Notes: generated from the sequence alone by a model not told the origin. A stretch of 64,000 bases of DNA from Nocardia aurea (GCF_003123685.1 NZ_QCYJ01000175.1:62001-126000); one strand, 5' to 3'; shown: positions 45,251-54,613, counted from the stretch's first letter. Numbers and translations: made by a program.

Positions 45251-45573
45251 TCCAGATCCCACTTCCGTGAAAGGTCTACTTACCTGAACACGAACACGTC
45301 ACTTCAGGTCTCGACTGATGAGCCGGTGCCAGAGTTCGGTCCGCGAAACACGTTTCGAGTATCCGTAACTCGCCGAAGTGACGGGACTGAAAGTAGCACA
45401 GTAAATCGTACCACGGAGGTTACTGTCGGAGTGTTTCGAGGGGGTGGCGAGTAGCCCGTGAACAGCACCCGGAGCCATTGCCTCGGACCGTTCCGGAGTT
45501 ACCTGGCTCACAGTTCGAGAACGTTCTCGAAATGTATTCGGCCTCCGGTCACAAGGAATTCCGGTGAGACAAC
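45251..45573. other. Upstream region of the TetR gene
   Basis: A 323-base gap without a gene. It holds an inverted repeat ACCTGAA-N14-TTCAGGT (45282-45309), the operator-like element at 45385-45403 and AT-richer sequence around 45395-45425. The rest shows no recognisable feature. Confidence 0.55.
45385..45403. promoter_or_regulatory. Recurrent 19-bp operator, near-perfect copy upstream of the TetR gene
   Basis: GACTGAAAGTAGCACAGTA matches 10 of 12 positions, with a perfect right half, 135 bases upstream of the TetR start at 45250. Confidence 0.6.
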
Positions 45574-46374
45574 CTACCCGGTCGGTCCCCAGGTTCCGGT
45601 GAACACCGGATCGCGTTTCTCGGAAAAGGCCGCGAAGGCTTCCAGGACATCGCGGCCGGACAGATTGATCGTCTGGGCGCGCGCCTCGTTGGCGAGCGCT
45701 TCGCGCATCGTGTGATCGGTGCCGCCGTTCAGCAGCGCCTTGGTCTGGGCCAGGGCGGTCGGCGGACCCGAGGCCAAGCGGACGGCGAGGTCGTCGACGA
45801 ACGTGTCGATACCGTCGCGGGGCTGGATCCAGGTCACCAGACCGAGTGCGTGCGCCTCCTCGGCGCTGATCATGTCGGCGAGGAAGGCCAGCCGCTTGGC
45901 CTGCTGGAGTCCGACCAGTTTGGGCAGCAGCCAGGAACCGCCGCAATCCAGCGACAGCGCCCTGCGGCTGAATATCTGGCAGAACCGCGATTCCGGCGTC
46001 GCCACGACGAGATCGCAGCCGAGCGCCAGATTCCACCCGGCGCCCGCCGCGACGCCGTCGACCTTCGCGATGGTGGGCACCTGGAGATCGTGCAGGCGCA
46101 GCACCGTCTCGTTGATGGCGCGCATATCCCGGCTCGGGTCGGGGAATTCGTCCATACCGGCGGTGTCGGAGATATCGGCGCCCGAACAGAACGCCCCGCC
46201 CGCTCCGGTCAGCACCACGGCGCGGATCTGCCCGCCGAAAGCCACTTCGTGCAGGGTATCCCGCAACGCGGCCCACATGGCGTTGGTGATCGCGTTCTTG
46301 CGGTGCGGGCGGTTCAACGTCAAAGTCCTGACATTGCCGACATCCTCGATGAGCAGTACAGAATCGTCGGTCAC
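45574..46374 (-). CDS. Enoyl-CoA hydratase/isomerase (crotonase family)
   Basis: A 266-residue crotonase with LNRPHRKNAIT, AFCSGADIS and VDGVAAGAGWNLALGCDLVVA. The segment RALSLDCGGSWLLPKLVG resembles the crotonase at 53623. The GTG start overlaps the CoA-transferase stop codon (GTGA). It is the last gene in the P450-SDR-CoA-transferase operon that starts at 49595. Confidence 0.92.
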   Translation of the reverse strand: MTDDSVLLIEDVGNVRTLTLNRPHRKNAITNAMWAALRDTLHEVAFGGQIRAVVLTGAGGAFCSGADISDTAGMDEFPDPSRDMRAINETVLRLHDLQVPTIAKVDGVAAGAGWNLALGCDLVVATPESRFCQIFSRRALSLDCGGSWLLPKLVGLQQAKRLAFLADMISAEEAHALGLVTWIQPRDGIDTFVDDLAVRLASGPPTALAQTKALLNGGTDHTMREALANEARAQTINLSGRDVLEAFAAFSEKRDPVFTGTWGPTG

Positions 46375-47621
46375 GACGTCGTTCCTTTCCCTTGCGCCGC
46401 GTCGTCCGCGTCGGGGCCGATCGCCCCGGCCGCACGCATGCGAGCGATCTCGTCGGTGCCGAAACCCGCGCCCGCCAGCACGGTATCGGTATGTTGCCCG
46501 AGACCGGGGATCGCGCCCATGGGCGGCTGGAAGCCCGCGATGATCGGCGGCGGCAGCAGGGCGGGCACCGGGCCCACCGGAGTGTCTATCCGCCGCCAGC
46601 GGTCGCGGGCGGCCAGATGCGGATGCGCGATCATCTCGCCGGGAGTGTTGTAGCGCGAGTTGCCGATTCCGGCGGCGTCGGCACGCGACTGGATGACCGC
46701 CAGGTCGTGGCGCGCGCACCAATCGGTCAGTGCCGCGTCGAGTTCGGGTCGGCGCGCGACCCGGTCGGCATTGCGCGCGAACGCCGGATCCTCGGCCAGG
46801 TCGGGTCTTTCGAGGATCTCCCGGCTCAGGCGTTGCCATTCCCGGTCGTTGGTGGTGCCGAGAACCACGGTGTGGCCGTCGGCGGTGGGGTAGGCGCCGT
46901 AGGGCGCGACCGCGGGGGAACTCATGCCGAGCGGTTGCTGGTCCACCCCGGTGTGACGGGTGTAGTTCAGCGCGTACCCCATCAATTCCGCGGCGGTGTC
47001 GAACAGGCTCACCGAGGCCGCGGCGGGTTGGGTCGCGGCCGCCCCGTCCGCGCGTCTGGCGCAGATCATCGCCAGAATCGTCAGTGCCGCATACAGTCCC
47101 GAGCAGACATCGGCGATCGGCGGACCCGGTTTCGCGGGCGCGCCCGGCGATCCGGTGACCGCGCACACCCCGGATTCGGCCTGGACCAGCAGATCGTAGG
47201 CGCGTTTGTGCGACAGGGGCCCGCCCGCGCCGTAGCCGTCGATCTCCATCACGATGACGTCGGGATGCCGGCCGGCCAGATCGTCGGGACCGACGCCGAG
47301 CGCGGCGGTCGCGCCCGGCGCGAGATTCGAGACGAAGACATCGGCGGTTTCCAACAGACGGTGCAGCGCCGCCATCCCGTCGGGGTGCTTGAGGTCGAGC
47401 GTGACCGATTCCTTGCCGCGATTGGCCCAGACGAAATGCGCGGCGAGACCGTTGACCACGTCGTCGTAGTGACGTGCGAAATCGCCCCCGCGCGGATTCT
47501 CGACCTTGACGACCCTGGCGCCGAAATCGGCGAGCGTGCGCGTGCACATGGGCGCGGAAACCGCCTGCTCCAGCGACACCACGGTGATTCCCGCGAGCGG
47601 ACCCGCGGTGGGCTCGGTCAT
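46371..47621 (-). CDS. CaiB/BaiF family (class III) CoA-transferase
   Basis: A 416-residue CoA-transferase with the signature LAGITVVSLEQAVSAPMCTRTLADFGARVVKVE and a likely catalytic Asp in PPIADVCSGLYAALTIL. It is a second class III enzyme in the window. The ATG shares a base with the SDR stop codon (TGATG). Its role would be to activate a carboxylate by CoA transfer, or to epimerise an alpha-methyl acyl-CoA as racemases of this family do. Confidence 0.92.
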   Translation of the reverse strand: MTEPTAGPLAGITVVSLEQAVSAPMCTRTLADFGARVVKVENPRGGDFARHYDDVVNGLAAHFVWANRGKESVTLDLKHPDGMAALHRLLETADVFVSNLAPGATAALGVGPDDLAGRHPDVIVMEIDGYGAGGPLSHKRAYDLLVQAESGVCAVTGSPGAPAKPGPPIADVCSGLYAALTILAMICARRADGAAATQPAAASVSLFDTAAELMGYALNYTRHTGVDQQPLGMSSPAVAPYGAYPTADGHTVVLGTTNDREWQRLSREILERPDLAEDPAFARNADRVARRPELDAALTDWCARHDLAVIQSRADAAGIGNSRYNTPGEMIAHPHLAARDRWRRIDTPVGPVPALLPPPIIAGFQPPMGAIPGLGQHTDTVLAGAGFGTDEIARMRAAGAIGPDADDAAQGKGTTS

Positions 47622-48397
47622 CACATCACCAGTCCGCCGTCCACCGGCAGCACCTGGCCGGTGACGAAGGAGGCGGCGTCGGAGGCGAGGAAGACGAACG
47701 CGCCCGCGACTTCGCGCGGTTCGGCCCAGCGCCGCATGGGAATACGGTTGAGCATCTGCTCGGCGAATTTGGGATCGGTGCGGATGGTCGCGGTCATCGG
47801 GGTCGCCGCGGCGGGCGCGAGCGCGTTGACGGTGATCTGCCTGCGCGCCAATTCCCGCGCCATCGATTTCGTCATGCCGACGATGCCGGATTTCGCGGCC
47901 GAGTAGTTGATCTGGCCGAGGGTGCCGACCAGACCCGCCGACGACGTGACGTTGATGATGCGCCCCGTCCCGTCGGTCGGCAGGTATCGCAGCGCCGCCT
48001 TGGCACAACGGAACGCGCCCATCAGATGGATGTCGAGCATCCTGAGCACCGATTCCTCGGTGGTGTCGCCGAACATCGCCGGATCGGTGACACCGGCGTT
48101 GTTGACCACGATGTTCAGGGTGCCGTCGGCCAGTTCGGCGGCCGCGGCCGCTGCCGATTCGGCCGCCGCCCTGTCGCGGACATCGAGCGCGGCGCTCGCG
48201 GCCCTGCCGCCGTCGGCGACGATCTTGTCCGCCGTCACCGCCGCGGCCGCGCCGTCGATATCGGTGACGAGCACCGCGGCTCCCCGCTCGGCCAGCGCGG
48301 CGGCGACGGCCGCGCCGATACCGCCCGCCGCGCCGGTGACGAGCGCCGAGCGCCCGGACAGATCGAAGAGGTCGCGGTGGCGCGTTTCAACGGACAT
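47621..48397 (-). CDS. Short-chain dehydrogenase/reductase
   Basis: A 258-residue SDR with TGAAGGIG, NNAG, catalytic Ser in INVTSSAG, and YSAAK. The C-terminus GQVLPVDGGLVM is typical of 3-ketoacyl reductases. It overlaps the P450 gene by 11 bases at its start and the CoA-transferase at its end, so all are co-translated. Confidence 0.92.
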   Translation of the reverse strand: MSVETRHRDLFDLSGRSALVTGAAGGIGAAVAAALAERGAAVLVTDIDGAAAAVTADKIVADGGRAASAALDVRDRAAAESAAAAAAELADGTLNIVVNNAGVTDPAMFGDTTEESVLRMLDIHLMGAFRCAKAALRYLPTDGTGRIINVTSSAGLVGTLGQINYSAAKSGIVGMTKSMARELARRQITVNALAPAAATPMTATIRTDPKFAEQMLNRIPMRRWAEPREVAGAFVFLASDAASFVTGQVLPVDGGLVM

Positions 48398-49595
48398 CGA
48401 AGGTCACCGGAATCGAGGTAGGGGAGCGGAACGGCTGACCGAAGATATGCGGGTCGCCGTCGGTCAGCAGGGTGATATTCGTCAGCCGCCGCAACAGCGC
48501 CTCGATCGCCACGCGGGTTTCCATGCGCGCGAGATGCAGTCCGAGGCAGGTGTGCGCACCCGCGGTGAAACTGATGTGCGGGATATGGGTGCGGTGGATA
48601 TCGAATTCCTCCGGCCGCTCCCAGCGATTCTCGTCGCGGTTGGCCGCGCCGAGGACCAGATCGAGTACGGCGCCCTGGGGAATGGCGACGCCCTCCAACT
48701 CGGTGTCCTCGGTGACATAACGCTGCACGAGGGTCAACGGCGTCTCGTACCGGAGTCCCTCTTCGATCGCCTGCGGGAGAAGGTCGTGGTTCTGCTCGAC
48801 GGCGGCGAATTGCTCGGGATGGGTCAGCAGCAGGTGCAACAGATTCCCGGAAGACCGATAGGTGGTTTCCAGGCCCGCGGGCAACAGCAATCGCAGGAAG
48901 GAGTAGATGGCCCGATCGCTGAGTTTCTCGCCGTCGATCTCGGCGGTCACCAGATCGCTGATGATGTCGTCGGTCGGATTCGATCTGCGCTGTTCGATAT
49001 GTCCGAGGAAGTATTCCTTCAGTTCCTTGGACGCCTCCAGCGCGCGCGGCACATTGCCCGCGTAGCTGATGATCGACACGGCGGCCCGGCGGAAGAACGG
49101 CAGATCCTCGGCGGGCAGACCGAGCAGCTTGGCGATGACCCTGGTGGGGAATTCGAAGGTGAAATCCTTCACCAGATCCGCGCGGCCCGCGGCGATGAAT
49201 TCGTCGATCAGCGATTCGCAGATCGGTCGCACGACGTCGGGTTCCCAGACCGAGAGCGACTGCGGTTTGAACGCCGCCGACACCAGGTTCCGGTGCGCCT
49301 TGTGCGTGATGCCGTCCATCGCGAGGATGGTCGGCCCCATGAAGACGCCGATCGTCGAGTCGTAGAGCGCGGTGCTGAAGACCTTGCTGTTGCGCAGGGC
49401 CTTGTTCACCGCCGTCCAGGACAGCGCGGCGTAGGAATCGGCGGGGCGCAACGATTCCGGGGTCTTGGAGTAGTCCATGACCGTTCCGTGGAAGACGCCG
49501 CCCTCGCGCCGTCTCGCGGTGAAGAACGGGTAGGGATCACGCAGATCGAGAGTGTCCCCACTCGCTACCGATTTGTCCTGAACAGGGCTGTCCAC
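48387..49595 (-). CDS. Cytochrome P450
   Basis: A 402-residue bacterial P450. The heme-binding loop FTAGAHTCLG has the axial Cys at residue 350, the ExxR-type helix is in EEGLRYE, and the I-helix segment LLLPAGLETTYRSSG has Glu where most family members have Asp before the conserved Thr. The GTG start follows AGAGGTGAG. It would hydroxylate the pathway substrate with electrons from a ferredoxin. It leads its operon and has a perfect recurrent operator 50 bases upstream. Confidence 0.92.
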   Translation of the reverse strand: MDSPVQDKSVASGDTLDLRDPYPFFTARRREGGVFHGTVMDYSKTPESLRPADSYAALSWTAVNKALRNSKVFSTALYDSTIGVFMGPTILAMDGITHKAHRNLVSAAFKPQSLSVWEPDVVRPICESLIDEFIAAGRADLVKDFTFEFPTRVIAKLLGLPAEDLPFFRRAAVSIISYAGNVPRALEASKELKEYFLGHIEQRRSNPTDDIISDLVTAEIDGEKLSDRAIYSFLRLLLPAGLETTYRSSGNLLHLLLTHPEQFAAVEQNHDLLPQAIEEGLRYETPLTLVQRYVTEDTELEGVAIPQGAVLDLVLGAANRDENRWERPEEFDIHRTHIPHISFTAGAHTCLGLHLARMETRVAIEALLRRLTNITLLTDGDPHIFGQPFRSPTSIPVTFDVR

Positions 49596-49644
49596 AGCTC
49601 ACCTCTGACTTCGTCACACCGCACGGCTCTCGAAGAGTATCTCT

Positions 49645-49663
49645 TACTGTAATGCATACAGTA
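49645..49663. promoter_or_regulatory. Recurrent 19-bp operator, perfect copy upstream of a P450 operon
   Basis: TACTGTAATGCATACAGTA matches all 12 defined positions. Its central N7 is itself nearly symmetrical (AATGCAT). It lies 50 bases from the GTG start of the P450 gene. Confidence 0.85.
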
Positions 49664-49772
49664 TATGGCCTCAGTTCTTGCGGCAATGTGTAATTCGCGG
49701 TCGGTGCGCGGTGTCGCGGTGGGGTTCACCGCGACGATCGGCGCGGACTGTCGCTCGGATCGTGCCGTCCGG

Positions 49773-50570
49773 TCAGAGCTCGATCGGCGCGCCGACCGCC
49801 ATCGGCGCGACGAATCCGCCGTCGACGTGGATGTCCTGGGCGTTGATCCAGCGCGCTTCGGGGGAGCCGAGGAACGCGATCACCGGCACGATGTCGGCGA
49901 CGGTGGCATGCCTGCCGACCATCGCCTTCACGGTGTCGAGGACTTCCTTGCCCATCGAATCCTCGAAATCGGTGAGGATCGGCGTCTCGGTCGGCCCCGG
50001 GCTCACGGTGTTCACGCGGACCCCGTATTTCTGCCAGGCAGCGGGCGCCAGTCGCTTCGCGAAGATGATCGCGGCCTGCTTGGAGGTGCTGTACACCGGG
50101 TAATTCGGATCCTGGGTCGCCTGCCACTGTTCGACGGTCTCGGCGTCGGTCGCCTCCAATAGGCCTTTCAAGTCGTCGACGCGCTGTTGCCAGCCCAGTG
50201 CGGCGACCGAGGCCACGGTCACGATCGCGCCGCCCTGCCGCAGCAGTGGCAGCATGCCGGTGGTGAACAGTCGCATGCCGAGGTAGTTGACCTTCAGTAC
50301 GTCCGCGGCGGGCGCGGTGCCGGGAACGCCGGCGACGTAGGCGAGCAGATCCCACTCCGGTCCGATCCGGTCCAGCAGCGCGGCGATCGCGGCGGCGTCG
50401 CGCAGATCGCACAGTTCGTGCCGCGAAGCGGGCGTCTCGTTGGGGCGGACGTCCACCGCGAGCACGTAGTCGCCGCGCTCGTGGAAATGCGCGGCCGTCG
50501 CTGCTCCGATGCCCGATCCGGCGCCGACCACGACGACTTTGCGTTGCTCGGGAAGTTGCTCAGAAACCAT
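49773..50570 (-). CDS. 3-alpha-hydroxysteroid dehydrogenase-like SDR
   Basis: A 265-residue SDR whose pattern (VVVVGAGSGIGAATA, CDLRD, AYVAGV, VLKVNYLGM, VASVAALGW, a 25-residue insertion, then YSTSKQA and VNTVSPGPTETPIL) matches the 3-alpha-hydroxysteroid dehydrogenase/carbonyl reductase group. That group oxidises a steroid or other bulky alcohol. It is divergent from a P450, with a near-perfect operator between them, which supports an oxidation step on the same substrate. Confidence 0.88.
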   Translation of the reverse strand: MVSEQLPEQRKVVVVGAGSGIGAATAAHFHERGDYVLAVDVRPNETPASRHELCDLRDAAAIAALLDRIGPEWDLLAYVAGVPGTAPAADVLKVNYLGMRLFTTGMLPLLRQGGAIVTVASVAALGWQQRVDDLKGLLEATDAETVEQWQATQDPNYPVYSTSKQAAIIFAKRLAPAAWQKYGVRVNTVSPGPTETPILTDFEDSMGKEVLDTVKAMVGRHATVADIVPVIAFLGSPEARWINAQDIHVDGGFVAPMAVGAPIEL

Positions 50571-50606
50571 GGGGACCGCCGCTCCGATACGCTAACTGGC
50601 ATCCAT

Positions 50607-50625
50607 TACAGAATGCTTGACAGTA
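50607..50625. promoter_or_regulatory. Recurrent 19-bp operator, near-perfect copy in a divergent promoter
   Basis: TACAGAATGCTTGACAGTA matches 10 of 12 positions, with a perfect right half. It lies 37 bases from the SDR start at 50570 and about 100 from the P450 start at 50726. Confidence 0.65.
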
Positions 50626-50725
50626 AGGGTCACTATAAATCACGCTTGTGGTCCACACAACGATCGGGACGTCGCGTGCGCGGCGCCCGGATCGCGGGAA
50701 ATCCCAAGGAACGGAAGGGCCGCTG

Positions 50726-51961
50726 ATGAGCATGCCGATCGTCGACGAAGCCGCGAACGTACTCGCTGACCCGACCGCGTACACCGACGAGAAGCGACTG
50801 CACGACGCGCTGGCGAGGGCGCGTGCGACCGCTCCCGTCTCACTGGTGGAGGCGCCGTCGTACAAGCCGTTCTGGGCGATCACCAAACACGCCGACGTGA
50901 TGGCGGTCGAACGCGCCAACCGCGCTTTCACCAACTGGCCGCGGCCGGTGCTGATGACCGCCCAGTCCGACGAGATGCAGGCGGCCGTGGGGATTCGCAC
51001 GCTGATCCACATGGACGATCCGCAACACCGGATCGTGCGCGCCATCGCGGCGGACTGGTTCAGTCCGAAGGCCATGCGCGCGATGGGAGTCCGGATCGAC
51101 GAGCTCGCGAAACGCTACGTGGACAAGATGCGGGACGCGGGTGGTGAATGCGATTTCGTCCAGGAGGTCGCGGTCAACTTCCCGCTCTACGTGATCATGT
51201 CGCTGCTCGGCGTCCCCGAGTCCGACTTCCCGCTGATGCTCAAACTCACCCAGGAACTGGTCGGCAGCGACGACGACGAACTGAAGCGGTCGACGCCGTC
51301 GGACGAGACGATGAACTCGTTGCTGGAGATGTTCGCGTACTTCAAGACGCTGACCGACGCGCGGCGCGAGCATCCGACCGACGATCTCGCCTCGACGATC
51401 GCCAACGCGAAGGTCGACGGAGAGCCGCTCTCGGATATCGACACGATGTCCTACTACGCGATCATCGCCACCGCCGGACACGACACCACCAGCAGTAGCA
51501 TCTCCGGCGGCCTGCGCGCCCTCGCCGAATATCCCGAACAGCTCGATCTGCTGCGCGGCAACCTCGACCTCATCCCGCAGGCGACCGAGGAGATCATCCG
51601 CTGGGTGACGCCGGTCAAGGCGTTCATGCGCACCGCCGCCGAGGATTCGGTGGTCAACGGCGTGTCGATTCCGGCGGGTGATTCGCTGTTGCTCTCCTAT
51701 GTCTCGGCGAATCGCGACGAGGACGCCTTCGTCGATCCGTTCCGCTTCGATATCGAACGCGAGCCGAACAAGCATGTCGCCTTCGGATTCGGCGTACATT
51801 TCTGCCTGGGCGCGGGTCTGGCCCGCATGGAGATCGGAAAGTTCCTCGCGGAATTGCTGCCCCGGCTGAAGTCGATCGAACTCGCGGGTGAGCCCGAACT
51901 CACCGCGACGACTTTCGTCGGCGGTCTCAAGCACCTTCCGATTCGATACTCGCTGACCTGA
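50726..51961 (+). CDS. Cytochrome P450
   Basis: A 411-residue P450 with the I-helix motif TAGHDTTSSS, EEIIRW in the K helix, and the heme loop FGFGVHFCLG with axial Cys at residue 360. Overall it resembles soluble bacterial sterol/terpene P450s, but I cannot name a CYP subfamily. The ATG follows AAGGAACGGAAGGG. It is divergent from the 3-alpha-HSD-like SDR and is followed 100 bases later by a carboxyltransferase. Confidence 0.93.
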   Translation: MSMPIVDEAANVLADPTAYTDEKRLHDALARARATAPVSLVEAPSYKPFWAITKHADVMAVERANRAFTNWPRPVLMTAQSDEMQAAVGIRTLIHMDDPQHRIVRAIAADWFSPKAMRAMGVRIDELAKRYVDKMRDAGGECDFVQEVAVNFPLYVIMSLLGVPESDFPLMLKLTQELVGSDDDELKRSTPSDETMNSLLEMFAYFKTLTDARREHPTDDLASTIANAKVDGEPLSDIDTMSYYAIIATAGHDTTSSSISGGLRALAEYPEQLDLLRGNLDLIPQATEEIIRWVTPVKAFMRTAAEDSVVNGVSIPAGDSLLLSYVSANRDEDAFVDPFRFDIEREPNKHVAFGFGVHFCLGAGLARMEIGKFLAELLPRLKSIELAGEPELTATTFVGGLKHLPIRYSLT

Positions 51962-52061
51962 CCGTCGGCAAACCCACCGCAGCGCCGCGGGGGCGATACC
52001 GCGGCACCGACCCATCGACACGCCCCGGTCGAGGAGTCGGCACAGGAAAAAGGATCCGGAA

Positions 52062-53558
52062 ATGACCAATGCCCAGACCTGGGACGAAACACTCGACGAT
52101 CTCGGGCGCCGCCGTGCCCTCGCGCAGGCGATGGGCGGGCCGGAGCGGGTCGCCAAACATCGGGGCAAGGGCAAACTGGACGCGCGTGCGCGAATCGAGC
52201 GGCTGCTCGATCCCGGCACGTTCCAGGAATTCGGCACCCTGGTCGGTGGTGAAGTCCCCGCCGACGCGATCGTGACCGGCTCCGGTCTGATCAACGGGTC
52301 GCCGGTGATGGTGGGGGCCGAGGATTTCACGACGCTGGCGGGCACCATCGCGCCCGGCAGCAATTCCAAGCGCTACCGGCTGGCCGAACTGGCCGTGCGG
52401 AACAAAGTGCCGTTGGTGATGTTGCTCGAAGGCGCGGGATTTCGTCCCACCGGCGCCCACTACGGTCGCACCCCCACCGATCTGCTCGCCCAGGCGCAGT
52501 GTTCGGGCCGGATTCCGATGGTCACCGGGGTGCTCGGACCGTCGGCCGGTCACGGCGCGCTGATCGCGCCGGTGTCGGATTTCGCGATCATGAGCCGTCA
52601 GGGCGCGATCTTCACCGCGGGGCCGCCGGTGGTGAAGATGTCGACGGGCGAGGATGTCACCAAGGAGGATCTGGGCGGGCCGAACGTGGCGCTGGCCAGC
52701 GGGGTCGTCCACAACGTCGGCGAGACCGACGAGGAGGTCCTCGACGAGATCCGCCGCTACCTGTCCTACTTCCCGTCCAGCGCGTGGTCCTATCCGCCGG
52801 TCTACCTGCCCGACGATTCGACCGGCGCGAGGGCGACACCGGAACTGCTGAATATCGTGTCCCGCGACAATCGCAGCACCTACGACATGCGGGCCGTGCT
52901 CGACGTGGTCTTCGACGACACCGACTGGTTCGAGGTGCAGCCCGAATTCGGCACGGCCATCGTCTGCGCGCTCGCCCATCTCGGCGGTCATCCCGTCGCG
53001 GTGGTGGCCAATCAGCCGAAGGTGCTCGCGGGTTCGATCGACAGCGACGCCGCGGACAAGGCGGCCCATTTCATACAGGTCGCCGATTCGTTCCACCTGC
53101 CGATCATCTTCCTCGCCGACAATCCAGGCATGCTGCCCGGCAGCGAATCCGAAGCCGAAGGGGTGCTGCGCAGCGGTGCGCGGATGTTCGTCGCGCAGAC
53201 CGCGGCCACCACGCTGAAATTGCACGTGACGTTGCGCAAGGCCTACGGCTTCGGCTCGATGGTGATGTCGCTGATCGGATTCGACAGCCAGACAGCCACT
53301 TTCGCCTACCCGGGCGCGACGATGGGGGCGATGAGCGCCGCGGCGCTGAGCAACGCCTCCCACGCGCAGGACGATCTGGCGGCCGAACTCCAGGAGATGG
53401 AATTGCAGGCCTCCTACCACTCCGCCGAACACATGGGTTTCGACGAACTCATTCGGCCGGAGGAGACGCGCAACGCCCTGCTGGTCTCGCTGCAACGGGG
53501 CATCTACGCCAGGCAGGCGGTTCCCGAACCGGTGTACCGCACCGCCATCATTCCCTGA
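52062..53558 (+). CDS. Acyl-CoA carboxylase carboxyltransferase subunit
   Basis: A 498-residue carboxyltransferase of the AccD/PccB/methylcrotonyl type. Both crotonase-like halves are visible: the N-terminal half with RGKGKLDARARIERLLDPGTF and EGAGFRPTGAHYG, and the C-terminal half with NQPKVLAGSIDSDAADKAAHFI and NPGMLPGSESEAEGVLRSGA. It transfers carboxyl from biotin to an acyl-CoA. No biotin carboxylase or biotin carrier gene is in the window, so its partner must be elsewhere. A strong terminator follows. Confidence 0.92.
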   Translation: MTNAQTWDETLDDLGRRRALAQAMGGPERVAKHRGKGKLDARARIERLLDPGTFQEFGTLVGGEVPADAIVTGSGLINGSPVMVGAEDFTTLAGTIAPGSNSKRYRLAELAVRNKVPLVMLLEGAGFRPTGAHYGRTPTDLLAQAQCSGRIPMVTGVLGPSAGHGALIAPVSDFAIMSRQGAIFTAGPPVVKMSTGEDVTKEDLGGPNVALASGVVHNVGETDEEVLDEIRRYLSYFPSSAWSYPPVYLPDDSTGARATPELLNIVSRDNRSTYDMRAVLDVVFDDTDWFEVQPEFGTAIVCALAHLGGHPVAVVANQPKVLAGSIDSDAADKAAHFIQVADSFHLPIIFLADNPGMLPGSESEAEGVLRSGARMFVAQTAATTLKLHVTLRKAYGFGSMVMSLIGFDSQTATFAYPGATMGAMSAAALSNASHAQDDLAAELQEMELQASYHSAEHMGFDELIRPEETRNALLVSLQRGIYARQAVPEPVYRTAIIP

Positions 53559-53561
53559 TCA

Positions 53562-53611
53562 CGACAGCGCGAAGGGGCTCCGGTGGAATCCGGAGACCCT
53601 TCGCGCTGTCG
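53562..53611. terminator. Long bidirectional terminator hairpin
   Basis: A 22-base-pair stem with one internal mismatch (arm CGACAGCGCGAAGGG then CTCCGG) around a TGGAAT loop, between the convergent carboxyltransferase and crotonase genes. There is no long T-tract. Confidence 0.85.
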
Positions 53612-53622
53612 GTGCGCGGTGC

Positions 53623-54441
53623 CTATCTGCCGCGGAACTCCGCGGGTCTGCGCTCCCGGAACGCGGCCAGACCCTCTTTGAAATCCACGGTGCGGCAAGC
53701 GAGTTCGAGCCCGTAGAGCTCATGGTCCATGGCATCGGCCAAACCGGTGTGCTGATTGCGGTGGATGGCCTGTTTGGCGAGTCCGAAGGCGATCGTCGGC
53801 GCGGCGGCCAAGCGGGCGATCAGCTCGTCGGTCCGCGCGTCGAGTTCGTCGGGGGCGGTGGCGCGATAGATCAGACCCCAGTCCTCGGCGTCGGCCGCGC
53901 CGACCTTCTCGCCGAGCAACAGCATCCGTTTGGCCCGTGTCACGCCGACCAGGCGCGGCAGCAGCCAGGTGGAGCCGGTGTCGGGACTGAAGCCGCGGGG
54001 CAGGAAGGGTTCCCAGAACACGGCGTCGGTGTCGGCGAGGGTGAAATCCGCGGCGATGGCCAGGTTGCAGCCCATGCCCGCCGCCCATCCCCTGACCGTG
54101 GCGACCACCGGCAGGTGCAGGGAGTGGACCAGTTCGATGACGCGGTGGGCGGTATGGGGGATGCGCCGGACCAGATCGCCCGTTCTAGGGCGCTCGCCGT
54201 TGGAGTTGGTGCTCACCCAGTCCACCCCGGAGCAGAAATCTGCGCCCGCTCCGGTGAGGTGGACGACGCGCAGGGTGTCGTCGGTGGCGGCCGCGGTGAG
54301 CGCGCCGACGAGTTCGTCGATCATGGCGTGGGAGAGCGCGTTGCGCCTGCCGGGGCGGTCGATGGTCAGACGCAGGACCGCGCCGTCGCGGTGGCTGCGC
54401 ACCGTCGGCTCCTCGGTGGTGGGAGCGTTGTCGTTGTTCAC
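53623..54441 (-). CDS. Enoyl-CoA hydratase/isomerase (crotonase family)
   Basis: A 272-residue crotonase with IDRPGRRNALS, DFCSGVDWV and VRGWAAGMGCNLAIAADFTLA, and the segment RGFSPDTGSTWLLPRLVGVTRAKRM. A Glu/Asp pair near the second loop suits hydratase or isomerase activity. The GTG start at 54441 is chosen because upstream sequence holds an operator rather than coding signal. It is a single-gene unit. Confidence 0.9.
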   Translation of the reverse strand: MNNDNAPTTEEPTVRSHRDGAVLRLTIDRPGRRNALSHAMIDELVGALTAAATDDTLRVVHLTGAGADFCSGVDWVSTNSNGERPRTGDLVRRIPHTAHRVIELVHSLHLPVVATVRGWAAGMGCNLAIAADFTLADTDAVFWEPFLPRGFSPDTGSTWLLPRLVGVTRAKRMLLLGEKVGAADAEDWGLIYRATAPDELDARTDELIARLAAAPTIAFGLAKQAIHRNQHTGLADAMDHELYGLELACRTVDFKEGLAAFRERRPAEFRGR

Positions 54442-54485
54442 TGTCGTACCCGTGTCTTCCTGGGCCGTGTGGGTTGTCCGCGCCT

Positions 54486-54504
54486 TACTGTCATCTATAC
54501 AGTA
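54486..54504. promoter_or_regulatory. Recurrent 19-bp operator, perfect copy upstream of a crotonase gene
   Basis: TACTGTCATCTATACAGTA matches all 12 defined positions, 45 bases upstream of the GTG start at 54441. Confidence 0.85.
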
Positions 54505-54613
54505 GACGATACCGTTCATGGTTGTCGCTGATTGCGCGATGGTCGCGGGCCATATCCGGTACGTCGCGAACCCGAGGGATGCGCCGAGCATCCCCAACCC
54601 TTGCGCGAAGCTC

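Noticed and set aside
45282..45309. Inverted repeat ACCTGAA-N14-TTCAGGT as the TetR operator
   Set aside because: The 14-base spacer is long for a TetR dimer and I see no second copy, whereas the 19-bp element at 45385 recurs at many promoters.
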